From Ascaphus truei (taxonomy: Eukaryota > Chordata > Amphibia > Anura > Ascaphidae), in NCBI GenBank assembly GCA_036426205.1, contig CM071571.1:113056316-113120315 (forward strand): a stretch of DNA of 64,000 nucleotides, given 5' to 3'. The notes beneath the pieces are model-generated. The model did no database searches and was not told where the DNA came from. It was given only the letters and a program-made list of their open reading frames with translations. Of this stretch, positions 44,810 to 54,189 are shown piece by piece. Every line of letters starts with the position of its first letter. Within the stretch, counting starts at the first letter, position 1. Position numbers and translations under genes: made by a program.

Positions 44810-45745
44810 TCCACTTTACGCTCCTCCCTCTCCTCTCTCAGCTCTGCTACAAACCCTGACAACCTGGTCAGGAACTACAACTCTGCCTTGTCCTCCTCTC
44901 TTGATCTACATGCCCCGCTATCTCTCTGCCGCACTCGCCCTTCTAACCTTAGACCCTGGCTAAATTCCCACACGTGCATGCTGCATTCCTCCACTCGTTC
45001 CTCTGAACGCCTCTGGAGGAAATCTCATACTCTCGCAGACTTCCTTCACTACAAATTTATGCTATCCTGTTTCAACTCTGCCCTCTCACTAGCTAAACAA
45101 GCCTACTTTTCTTCACTAATCAACATGCATAAGTCTAACCCACGCAGACTGTTCTCTGTCTTTGATACTCTACTCAAACCACCCTCAGCTGCCTCTCCTT
45201 CCTCCATCTCCGCTCAGGACTTTGCTGACTATTTTAAGGAAAAGGTGGAATCCATACGTCAGAACATTCCCTCTGTTTCTTCCTCCCATCCTACACCTCT
45301 TCCTAACTCTCCTCCTGCCTTCCTTTACTCTTTTTCCACTGTCTCAGAGGAGGATGTGTCGCTGTTGATCGCCTCTTCTCCCTCTACCACTTGCCCTCTT
45401 GACACCATTCCCTCCCATCTCTTAAAACCTCTTGCTCCTACACATTTTTAACTCCTCCCTCTGCTCTGGAACCTTTCCATCCTCCTTGAAACATGCAACA
45501 GTCATGCCATTACTCAAAAACAGCAAGCTTGACCCTACCTGTCTTTCTAACTATCTACCTGTCTCCCTCCTGCCTTTTGCCTATAAACTCCTTGAACGTC
45601 ATGTATTCTCTCGCTTGCTCCATTTTCTCAACACCTATTCTTTCCTAGACCCTCTACAATCTGGCTTCCGCACTGCTCACTGCACGGAAACAGCCCTCAC
45701 TAAAATAACTGATGTCATCCATGCTGCCAAAGACAGAGGTCATTA
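44810..45745 (+). pseudogene. L2-like LINE: linker and start of RT, 3'-truncated
   Basis: Frame 44888-45451 carries the linker (RPWLNSH, ...FSVFDTLLKPP..., DFADYFKEKVESIR, CPLDTIPSHLLK), then a frameshift near 45440, and frame 45432-45776 reads the first RT motifs: HATVMPLLKNSKLDPTCLSN, YLPVSLLPFAYKLLER, LDPLQSGFRTAHCTETAL (motif with GFR). The sequence leaves the LINE at about 45745, before the catalytic Asp motifs. Unlike most LINE copies it keeps its 5' end and lacks its 3' end, so it was cut by a later event rather than by incomplete reverse transcription. Confidence 0.86.
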
Positions 45746-46060
45746 CAAAGGTGAAAAGGAAGTGCGCAACTATTAAACAATATCACACACGTGAAGTGAT
45801 AATACAGTGATAATAAAGGTATATTACGTGACCTATTAATCAGATTGGAGCGTCTGCAGCTGTGGTACCGGGGATGGCTCAGAGCACCCCCTAGAACGTC
45901 AGACAAATACACAAAAAACACAGCACACAACGCTCATAGTGCATTAAAAGTATATTAAGACAGTAAATCAATAAGGTAATTATTGTGCGTACATCAATAA
46001 AATTCAAATAAGCATTTGGGGTAAGTTACCCATCCACCAACACTGTGACCCGGATCAGAC
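45746..46060. other. Possible PLE-type terminal sequence, no gene
   Basis: Contains GTGCGCAACTATTAAAC...CACACACGTGAAGTG and ...ACACAGCACACAACGCTCATAGTGCATTAAAAG, comparable in layout to PLE termini at 7960 and 8950. It replaces the missing 3' part of the LINE. Confidence 0.3.
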
Positions 46061-46076
46061 GTCATCGGCAGGGACC

Positions 46077-46325
46077 ATGCACCAACACTACAAGGTGGCT
46101 CCATCTAGGAAGCCTAGAGCAAAGAAGAATCCTGAGGAGAGCATCCTCCAGGACCTTCCACACCAGACTATCCAGGCGCTTCAGAGTTTGGCCCCTAACC
46201 CTAGCTTAGGGGCGACAGGAGGTGCCTGCTGTTATACCTGTAACAGAGAACGTCAATTTGCAAGAGACTGTCCAAAGTTGACTGCCTGGCAGTGTGCCCA
46301 CTGTGGCCTGTCTTCCCTCTCCTAG
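46077..46325 (+). pseudogene. Gag-like zinc-knuckle fragment
   Basis: An 82-codon frame: basic N-terminus (KVAPSRKPRAKKNPEE), then CCYTCNRERQFARDCPKLTA and WQCAHCG. The spacing CxxCx4(Q)x4C is that of a retroelement CCHC knuckle, but the His is Gln, so the knuckle is damaged; the following CxxC adds to the resemblance. It ends at a stop and the element context upstream is not clear. It may belong with the Gag-like frames at 50602-52096. Confidence 0.5.
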
Positions 46326-46368
46326 ACCGGCGCCATGGGCCATGGACGCCACTCGCGCAAACCCCGTT

Positions 46369-46452
46369 CCCGACCTGCAGCGATTACGCTGAAGCAGGAG
46401 GACCTGCTTGATTTCCTGTTGCCGACTCCCTGCTTGGACTACGACTACCCGG
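46369..46452 (+). repeat. Left half of an interrupted direct repeat (empty-site homologue at 52052)
   Basis: The sequence from CCCGACCTGCAGCGATTA to GACTACGACTACCCGG is repeated at 52052-52133. At 46452 it is interrupted by the LTR element, and its continuation starts at 50419. Confidence 0.85.
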
Positions 46453-46993
46453 TGTCAGGGTCTCCTAGACCTGGAGCCTAGCCATAGTTCTTCTTTGTCC
46501 ACCGGGTGTGCTGCTGCCTTCTGTTTCCTCTGGGTTCCTCTCTGTTCTGTCTTTCTTCTTGTTGCTCCTCTCTCTGTCTTATAGCTCTGCTTCCTGTCTG
46601 TTTTCCTTTGCCTTTGCTTGAAGTCAGACTCCTTCAGTATTGCTCATGTCTTTGATTCCTTATCCGTTCCAGTACCTGTACCTGTATTTGAGTCTGTTCA
46701 CAGTAAAAACCCTTGCTAGTAATCTGGCTTGTCCCTGTTTGTTCCTGCTCCCCGGTGTCAGTCCCTGCTCCCTGTTCTCAGTCCCTGTCCTGCCCCGCCT
46801 GTCCTGTTCCAGTCTCCTCGTTGCCGACCTCTGCTTGTTACCTGACTTCGCTACCTGCCGCCTGCCTCGGACCCCTGCTTGTTACCTGACTTCGCTACCT
46901 GCCGCCTGCCTCGGACCCCTGCTTGTGACCCCTACTACGCTCGTGCTGTTCCGGCCACCGAGATCCTACCCGCCACAGGAGTCTCCCGGGACA
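46453..46993 (+). repeat. 5' LTR of the cargo element
   Basis: 541 bases. CTTATAGC at 46579-46586 is a candidate TATA box. TGCCTTTGCTT at 46609-46619, about 25-30 bases downstream, is the complement of the primer site and so the likely transcript start. A ~45-base unit (GCTTGTTACCTGACTTCGCT...) is tandemly duplicated at about 46832-46925. It differs from the 3' LTR by a 6-base insertion near 46476 and few substitutions. Confidence 0.88.
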
Positions 46994-46995
46994 GA

Positions 46996-47006
46996 AAGCA
47001 AAGGCA
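46996..47006 (+). promoter_or_regulatory. Putative self-priming primer-binding site (cargo element)
   Basis: AAGCAAAGGCA starts three bases after the LTR and is exactly complementary to TGCCTTTGCTT inside the LTR (46609-46619). There is no TGG. The 11-base length matches what is known for Tf1. Confidence 0.6.
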
Positions 47007-47938
47007 CTCTTCTGGATCTCGCTGGAACAGATTCTCTGCCTTCCTGCTTCAGCAGACCCCATCCGCTTGGAGGAAGATAAGTACTTTTTTTTTTTTTTTT
47101 TTTTTAAATCCCAGTTGGGATCCTGAAGGTTTTGTTGCTGCAAAGGTTTCTGCAGGGTTTTTTGTGCCACTTTCTCCCTGAGAAGAATTCCCTTTTACAA
47201 AAAAAAAAAACCCTCCCTGCAGTACCTGTTTTTGCCATTATCAGACTTTCATTACCTGGACAAGAATTGTTTCTGCATTGTGGGTGGGCCACTGCAGATT
47301 TTCAGACTAACATTTCTATTTAGACGGTTACCTTTATTTACTGCTTTCCCTGGTTGGACCACTGCTGTTCACAGGGTCCCCATTTCAAAAGACAAAAGTG
47401 TTCCCATTATTTTGTTGCTGCATGCTTTGATTTTCTTGCATCTATAGTTTTTCATATGATTGGTTCTAAGGTTTCAGGTTTACCTGCAAGTTCCCCAAAA
47501 GTTTGTTTCTCTGCAACATATGATATCCCTACGCCTGATATCAAAGGTTTCAGATTTGATTGCAGGGTTCTCTGTCTGATATTCCTATGTCCGATGTCAA
47601 AAGTTTCAGATCTAACTACAAGTTTTCTCTGTATTAGTTTCCTGCTGTCTATGATATTTCTATGCCTGATATCTAAAGTTTCAGATTCAACTGCAGGTTT
47701 TCTTTGTCTATATGATATCCCTACGCCTGATGCCTAAAGATTCAGATATAACTACAGGTTTCTCTGTCTATGTTTTTTCCTTGCATTTATAAATCTCTGT
47801 GACTGATGTTAAGTCTCAAAGGGTCAGCTCTCCTATCTTGTGTCTCTCTGTGTCTAATATTCCTGTTGTTCATTCTAATGCTTCTGTTTTAAAAACACAT
47901 TTCCTCTTTACTGGTTTCTTGGGAAGTGTGGTTTAATT
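47007..47938 (+). other. Leader of the cargo element
   Basis: T-rich sequence with a poly-T run (47083-47105), an A-run (47199-47210) and four to five diverged repeats of ~70 bases built on 'TTTCTCTGT...TATGATATCCCTACGCCTGATATCAAAGGTTTCAGAT' (about 47490-47790). No coding frame with domains. The repeats could be packaging or leader structure. Confidence 0.5.
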
Positions 47939-49870
47939 ATGGCTCCCACTCAAACAGTCTTGTGCAGTAAATGTGAACACAGTACCACTGATTCTTCAGA
48001 ACTTCTCAGAGCAAGGAAGAAGAAGAAAAAGAAGGGAGGCATTACTGTGGAAGTTGCAGAAGAAATTAAGAATGAAAATTTAACCTCAGAGTCTGCATTT
48101 GATGAAAGAGATTTGCTGCAGCTTAAGGCAACTCACAGACGTATCCCAAGAATAGTGGAAGAGAAGAAATATGCCCCTACTCAGACGCTTCAAGCTGCAC
48201 AGAAAGCGATTGATTGTCTGTATGGACGTTTAGATAAGAAGCTAATTCTGCACTACAAAGCTGTCTATCTTCAGCAATTGCTAAGTGTGTTCTCCAGGAG
48301 AAAGAAAGAGAGCAGTTGGAGAGGGACAGGGTAATCCTGTCAAGTAAGCTGGAGAAGGCCTATGCTGATAATGCGCAGTACCAGAGTTTCATGGCTCAAG
48401 TTGGCGCAAAACTGGAAGCCTCTGAGGAGAAGAATTGCCACTTCAACACAGAACTACGTTCTTTGAGAGAGATCTTCGAAGGGTTAAATAGCAGTTTTGA
48501 AATGGTAACCCAGGAGTGCAAAAATCTCTATGTCCAAGTCAGTGAAGGAGATAAGAAACTCCATGAATTAGGAGAGGAGAAGAAACAGTTGGCCCAGGAA
48601 AAGTTAGACATGCAGACAGCACTGCAGAATGCAGAGAGAATGCTGCAAGAAGAACGTGTCTCCCTGGAGCAGTGCACACAAACAGAAAATATGCTGCAGA
48701 GTCAGCTGCAAGAACTGCATGCATATCTGCAGGACACGAAGGAGAAATGGGTGAATGCTGAAGAAAAGCAGCGAGTTCTGCAGGAAGAAAGTTTCCAGAC
48801 TGCCTACAAGATAAAGATGCTGGAAGAGTATTTGAGTACCCAGTGTGTCCCCAAAGAACAGCATGAGGAGCTGAAGGTCACACTGAGCATAACCAGAGCC
48901 TCGCTGGAGGAGGAGCTTAGAGCCCAGGTAACCCTATATGAGAGGGAACACAAGGCGGTCCAGAGACTGAAACAAGAGTTGGAGGAGCAGAGACACTGCT
49001 CCATCTCTAACAGTCAGTACACCCAGGAGAAAGAGACCTGGAAAAGGCAGGCAGCTGAGACCTTGACAAAGGAATTGTCAGAGCTCCAAGACGTAATGAG
49101 GGATGCATGGAAGCAAGCTCAAAATGATCACAGTAAAGAGATGAAAGCCCTGAGTGGAAAATTGCAAAATGCACTCAACCAGGGGTCTCTCGCTGAGGAG
49201 TGGAAATTGCAGCAACGCCTAAAGATGGAAGAGCTAAAGCTAACAGCTGAACACACATCTCAGCAACTCACAGCGCTGCAGGCACAGATCACTGAGCTCA
49301 AGACACAGCTTGCCAAAAAGGAGGAGAGAGAGAAGGTGTCAGTCTGTCAAGTGGCTGGCCTGACACTGCGCTATGAGGTCAAAATGGCCGATGCCTGCAA
49401 ATTATTGGACCACACAGCCCGTGATAAGGTTCGGCTGCAGCTGGAGCTGGACAAGGCCGGGAGGCGTACCGGCAGCTGCAGATCAGAAAAGAAGAAGCTG
49501 AACTGACAACAGCCTTGAGTGGGAAAAGAAGTGCAGAAGGACAGCTTCAAGAGATGAAAACTCAAATAGCTGGTCTTTCATTGGTTGATGCCACGAAACG
49601 GCAGTCGCAAGAGGAGACCATGGTGAGCCAACTCTGTGTCCCCACTGACTCATGTGGAAAAGCTGCAACCGTCCTTGTTGCCCACGTTCCTGATATCTCT
49701 TCCCCTGCTTTTGGGTTGAACGCACCCATTCGGAGGTTCCTTGCTGCACCCAATGTACCTGTGGAGTACCCTCTGCCCACTGACAAGCCACCAGAGGTGG
49801 ATCACCTTGAGTCGCCGTTCCATCAAGGCCTCCGGGAAGAGCCTGGAGGATCGTCCGGAGAACACTCTTG
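47939..49870 (+). pseudogene. Captured coiled-coil coding sequence, lamin-like at its C-terminal part
   Basis: Read in three frames: 47939-48265 (ATG, Cys pair LCSKCEH, then a basic KKKKKKGG patch), 48316-49506 (396 codons, almost all charged heptad coiled coil) and 49507-49870. Shifts near 48270 and 49465 break it. The middle includes VPKEQHEELKVTLSIT, a short motif style I associate with the coiled coils of ankycorbin/UACA-type proteins. Near the end, YEVKMADACKLLDHTARDKV and RLQLELDKAG, followed in the next frame by RKEEAELTTALSGKRSAEGQ and LQEMKTQIAGL, follow the coil 1A/1B pattern of nuclear lamins (xYExELADARxxLDxTARERxRLQxEL; LTTALxDKRxLEGxLxxMKxQIA). No introns are visible. I infer capture of spliced host mRNA, possibly from more than one gene. 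The exact parents are uncertain. No retroelement domain is present. Confidence 0.7.
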
Positions 49871-49884
49871 AAAGGGGTGAGTAA

Positions 49885-50418
49885 TGTCAGGGTCTCCTAG
49901 ACCTAGCCATAGTTCTTCTTTGTCCACCGGGTGTGCTGCTGCCTTCTGTTTCCTCTGGGTTCCTCTCTGTCCTGTCTTTCTTCATGTTGCTCCTCTCTCT
50001 GTCTTATAGCTCTGCTTCCTGTCTGTTTTCCTTTGCCTTTGCTTGAAGTCAGACACCTTCAGTATTGCTTATGTCTTTGATTCCTGATCCGTTCCAGTAC
50101 CTGTACCTGTATTTGAGTCTGTTCACAGTAAAAGCCCTTGCTAGTAATCTGGCTTGTCCCTGTTTGTTCCTGCTCCCCGGTCTCAGTCCCTGCTCCCTGT
50201 TCTCAGTCCCCATCCTGCCCCGCCTGTCCTGTTCCAGTCTCTTCGTTGCCGACCTCTGCTTGTTACCTGACTTCGCTACCTGCCACCTGCCTCGGACCCC
50301 TGCTTGTTACCTGACTTCGCTACCTGCCGCCTGCCTCGGACCCCTGCTTGTGACCCCTACTACGCTCGTGCTGTTCCAGCCACCGAGATCCTACCCGCCA
50401 CAGGAGTCTCCCGTGACA
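49885..50418 (+). repeat. 3' LTR of the cargo element
   Basis: 534 bases, TGTCAGGG...CCCGTGACA, with perfect TGTCA/TGACA ends. Followed by CCCGG and the resumption of the interrupted repeat. Confidence 0.88.
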
Positions 50419-50600
50419 CCCGGACATCTCCTATCCCAACTCTGGCTCGACCAACGACTACGCTGTTCTCTCCAGTCCTGAACCGGGCCTGTTTGACTAT
50501 GAACTTCGAACCAGTCTGCGCGGTCTAAGGTCGGTGATTTCATAACCCAGCCTCAGCCACGCGTTCTGGCCCCGGTTTGTGGCGAGCACAACCGTAACTG
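50419..50600 (+). repeat. Right half of the interrupted direct repeat; LTR-like end
   Basis: CCCGGACATCTCCTATCCC...GGCGAGCACAACCGTAAC matches 52129-52285. It ends in CCGTAAC, directly followed by an ATG-containing TATGCTCGGCCCCACAAAAC. The same layout, with similar bases (GGCGTAACA then TATGTCGAGCCCACAAAACG), is at the end of the Gypsy 5' LTR at 12111, so I infer that this repeat is the 3' part of an LTR of a related element. Confidence 0.6.
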
Positions 50601-50601
50601 T

Positions 50602-52051
50602 ATGCTCGGCCCCACAAAACTGGACCGCACCGTGGCGGGGGTTGGTAAATGTGTAATTGAACCTATGTCCCAGGCTGCGGACCAGTCCCTGTTTGGAAAA
50701 CCATACCTGTTTGAGAGACTGCCTCCGTCTGAAACTGCGGGCATGTGTGAAGGTTTAACCCTCCCGGAAAATCTGATTCATAATGAACTCCTTACTAAAG
50801 CTCAGCGCCTTAGAGAGATGAAACCGCTCCTGGTTCCCCAACTATATCCTTCTACTTCCACTATAAACTGGGAGACAGTAGATCTTAGGGTACTGGCACA
50901 GACTCGTGATGCGTTTCATACGCTGTGCCTAGATTTCGAACACTCCATTATTCTACGGGACCCTCTCATCGCTGCCTACGCACATTCTAATTACACCCAT
51001 TTTCCCTCAAGCCCTTTTGCTGAACCCTTGGGCAGGAAAACCCCCCAACTGTCTTGGTACATCTACAGCCGAAAGAGGAATTTGCCACGGTCCCTGCTGC
51101 TGTCTCCTCCCCCTTTAACACTGACCCACTACCACTTTCTATTCACAAACTCCTTTTTGCCAGTCCTGTTGCTATACCTGTAGGGTTACCTCCCTCTCCT
51201 AAGAATTGCCAAACCGTCTCCCTGTCACTGTCTGCTAAGGAAGAAGCTACGACGGTCCCTAATCCTGAGTTAACCTCCCTGGGTTCTGACCTTGAGATTA
51301 TTCCTGTCTTAACCCCTGCTAGTCAGGCCTATGAGTTCCCCACTGTAAATCCCTGCATTCCCCAGGTCAGTGTCTCTCCAAACACCAGAGAATGAACCCT
51401 GTTTGCCCTCTCTTTCTAACCCAGAATTTCTAAGCTCTGTCCCCGAGGTTATTTCTATTTTAACCCCTGCTAGTCTGCTCTGTGAGGTCCCCATTGTTAA
51501 TCCTTGTATTCCACAGACTACTGTTAGGTCCCTAGGGCAAGAGGCTGAACCCCCTATGACCCCACTTTCGGAGACTAGCTTCTCTTTTTCTGATTCTCAG
51601 GCACAGCCTGACTAAACCCTTGAGGTTTTTTCTGTGTTAACTCCTGCGGGTCAGCCCTATGAGCCTCCTTTGGTAATTCCCCGTTGTTCGCCAGCCAAGG
51701 ACACGTCCTTGGCTCCAGAGGAGGAACTCCTTGTGTCCCCAATTTCAGAGGCAAATCTCCCTCTTTTTGACTCTCAGGTACTATCTGCGTTGACCCCTGT
51801 AAATTCTTGCTGCACCCAGGCTAATGCGTCCTTTCTAGCTTCAGAGAGTGAATCTGCAAATCTGACAGCAGAGGTTGCACTGAATTACCCCCCTAAGGTT
51901 GCGGAGTCCTTGGTTATTCATTGATATAATCAACTTAGCTCAAGTTTCCGCTGCCGTGCCCCCTGAAACTTCTGCTAAAATACTGGTTCCAGTTAAAGGT
52001 ATTCAGGAACCGTTTTTTTCCCTAAGCCTGTTCGCAGAATCCCCACTCCCA
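50602..52051 (+). pseudogene. Gag-like/Pro-Thr-Ser-rich coding region, function unknown
   Basis: Starts with ATG immediately after the LTR-like end (50602). The first frame (to 51183) contains PMSQAADQSLFGKPYLFERL and ETVDLRVLAQTRDAFHTLCL. Later frames (51054-51395, 51370-51615, 51634-51924) carry diverged ~40-residue repeats around 'ILTPAS..YE.P.VNPCIPQ' (51300-51360, 51450-51520, 51625-51700, 51780-51820). Two frameshifts and one in-frame stop (51613) break it. Position after an LTR-like end suggests a gag, but I recognise no capsid domain, so the function is open. Confidence 0.5.
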
Positions 52052-52286
52052 ATCCCGACCTGCAGCGATTACACTGAAGCAGGAGGACCTGCTTGATTTC
52101 CTGTTGCCGACTCCCTGCTTGGACTACGACTACCCGGACATCTCCTATCCCGACTCTGGCTCGTCCAACGACTACGCTGTTCTCTCCAGTCCTGAACCCG
52201 GCCTGTTTGACTATGAACTTCACACTCCAGACCAGTCTGCGCCACGCGGTCCGGCCCCGGTTTGTGGCGAGCACAACCGTAACAAT
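52052..52286 (+). repeat. Uninterrupted copy of the direct repeat (empty-site paralogue)
   Basis: Matches 46369-46452 plus 50419-50600 without the 3966-bp LTR element. The junction GACTACGACTACCCGGACAT here has one CCCGG where the filled copy has two. Confidence 0.88.
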
Positions 52287-52379
52287 AATGTTGAATCCCT
52301 GCGTTAACTTTAATGAGGCTCTGTGGCTATGCATTGTTAGAGGGAACACCTCTTTTGCCTAACATTAACACTAACGTCC

Positions 52380-53550
52380 ATTACACTTCCAAACTCTCAA
52401 TTTGAACAAATTTCAAGGAAAATGGGTACAAGGTTCTCTTCCGGTGGTATTTGGTACCTATGACGCTTCATAAAATGTTCCCGGATGTTTCCAGGGGTAG
52501 ATGGAGAGGGTGTGGAGAACTGGAACTATGTTTCAGATTTGGTGGTCCGGCCAGAGAGTTCCAATATTTGGGACCAGATTTTTGTTATCATTAACGATCT
52601 GACCGGAATTGATATTTCCAATTACCCGTTTGTTGTACTCTTAAATAAAAAGATCCCGGGAATTCAGAGATGTGTTCATTCGTCAATAACACATATTGTT
52701 ACAGCCACCAGATGTTCCATAGCAAACACTTGGTATTAAACTGACCCTTCTTCCTTAAATATGATCTTCAAAAAAATGTATGACATCATGCTGATGAAAA
52801 AGCTCACTAGCATACTGGATGGATCTCAATCTGAATTCTGTGATACATGGTTCCCATGGGAGTCCTGTAAATATTCACTGAACTGACCACCACACTAATG
52901 AATATAAAAAAAATGTACACCTGACCCACAGAAACATAAACATAACAAAGTACAGGCATACCCCGCTTTAAGTACACTCACTTTAAGTACACTCGCGAGT
53001 AAGTACATATCGCCCAATAGGCAAACGCAGCTCACGCATGCGCCTGTCATCACGTCCTGAACAGCAATACCGGCTCCCTACCTGTACCGAAGCTGTGCGC
53101 AAGCGGGGAGACTATAGAGCCTGTTACAAATGCGTTATTTACATCAGTTATGCACGTATATAACGATTGCAGTACAGTACCTGCATCGATAAGTGGGGAA
53201 AAGGTAGTGCTTCACTTTAAGTACATTTTCGCTTTACATACATGCTCCGGTCCCATTGCGTACGTTAATGCGGGGTATGCCTGTATATGGAATTCTCTTA
53301 TTTTAAACCCAGCTTACTGTGACATCTGTCCACATCTGCTGTTAATACAGTTGGTTAATATGTCCACAATGATGTGCTATTGTGTAATTGTATAACTTTT
53401 TGTTTTTAAAAATGTACCTTGTCCCTGCTCCCCCTCCTCTTTCCTGTACCCTTTCCCCCTCTCTCCCCGGTTGTTTTTTCTTCTCTCTTTTTTGTATTAA
53501 ACACCATCATTAATCATTCCACAAATAAACAGTATAAAAAATGTTCAAGA
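52380..53550 (+). pseudogene. L1-like LINE C-terminal region and 3' end
   Basis: The first part reads GRWRGCGELETMFQIWW-type text in one frame and IWDQIFVIINDLTGIDISNY, PFVVLLNKKIPG, HIVTATRCSIANTW in another (52485-52739). It matches the L1 pattern 'CWRC..G...H.WW.C..V..FW..V...I' and 'HILTAARRLIARNW'. A stop and decay follow, then a 3' untranslated region ending with ATTAAACACC/ACAAATAAACAG signals near 53500-53530. A MITE interrupts it at 52953-53283. Another copy of this type lies at 10420-20405. Confidence 0.75.
52953..53283. mobile_element. Tigger/pogo-like MITE, TA target duplication
   Basis: CAGGCATACCCCGC at the left and GCGGGGTATGCCTG at the right, with TA on both sides (52951-52952, 53284-53285). 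The end CAGGCATACC is the start I know for Tigger-type Tc1/mariner ends. The 331-bp length without a transposase makes it non-autonomous. Internal TAAGTACA(C/T) motifs recur near both ends. Confidence 0.75.
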
Positions 53551-53844
53551 AATCTAACAATGTAATTTTAACTACCTGAGGGTAAGCGTTTAAGATGGCA
53601 TGCCCAGGAGAAGTTCTTCCACTTCAAAGCCACTTCCCATAACATTCTTTTGTGATTCCAAAGAGACACTAAATTGGTCTAAATTATACTAAATTTGTTA
53701 CCATTTCACTAATGTGGTCATATTTAAGAGGATACACAAATAAATACGTCTGAAAGCTTTTAGAGGGATTTAGAGATAATTATTTAATTACAATGAAAAC
53801 ATAAATTTTTGAAAAGAGAACAAAAGCACTTGCCTAAAGTCTGC
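53551..53844. other. No gene seen
   Basis: AT-rich, no motifs. Confidence 0.4.
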
Positions 53845-54185
53845 TCATATGATACAGCTGCGGCCGAGCTTAGTCTAACACTTACCCGGTCTCGGCCGCA
53901 GCAGATCTCGCTCGCGCGCCGAGGTGTCCCGCACGCGCGCCGGAGCCACGGAGGATCGGTCCTCCGATCGGGGCTTCCCCCTCCCCTCTCCGGGTCCGCC
54001 GGGTCCCCCGGAGCCCCCCACCGCATCCCCCACATCGCGGGACACCGGGGCTCCCTTCGGGGAGCCCTGGGCACGCACGCCGTGCGCGCACGCTCCCGAT
54101 GAAGCGTGACCGCGTATCGGTGATGCGCGGCACGCCGAGGGGATTCTCCATCAAAGCCGGGAAACCTCGCGGCTTGCGGCTCTAG
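53845..54185. other. GC- and CpG-rich block of unknown origin
   Basis: A ~340-base GC-rich island with sharp edges in AT-rich DNA. It contains inverted pairs CTGCGGCCGAG (53858-53868)/CTCGGCCGCAG (53891-53901) and GGTGTCCCGC/GCGGGACACC (about 53923 and 54036). Open frames on both strands are Arg/Pro/Gly-rich, a result of composition. It could be a small GC-rich repeat or SINE-like insertion. It is not a match to rRNA that I can recognise. Confidence 0.45.
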
Positions 54186-54189
54186 CCGT

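Larger units (their letters stand above)
46453..50418 (+). mobile_element. Self-primed LTR retroelement carrying a host-like coiled-coil sequence
   Basis: LTRs at 46453-46993 and 49885-50418 start TGTCAGGG and end in GACA, flanked by CCCGG on both sides (46448-46452, 50419-50423). The 5' LTR is followed by a candidate self-primer site (46996-47006); GAAAGGGGTGAG (49870-49881) precedes the 3' LTR as polypurine tract. There is no Gag, protease, RT or integrase. The interior instead holds ~1.9 kb of coiled-coil coding sequence (47939-49870). It therefore depends on another element for movement and appears to have captured cellular mRNA. Confidence 0.88.

Noticed and set aside
48316..49506. Intact host coiled-coil gene lying between two unrelated LTRs
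   Set aside because: The two LTRs are near-identical, share a CCCGG duplication, and the empty site at 52052-52286 lacks the whole block, so the coding sequence came in with the element.
52485..52739. Independent small host gene (84 codons)
   Set aside because: The text follows the C-terminal L1 pattern and is embedded in a LINE 3' end.
53845..54185. rRNA or rDNA spacer fragment
   Set aside because: GC-rich composition suggested it, but I recognise no conserved rRNA segment.
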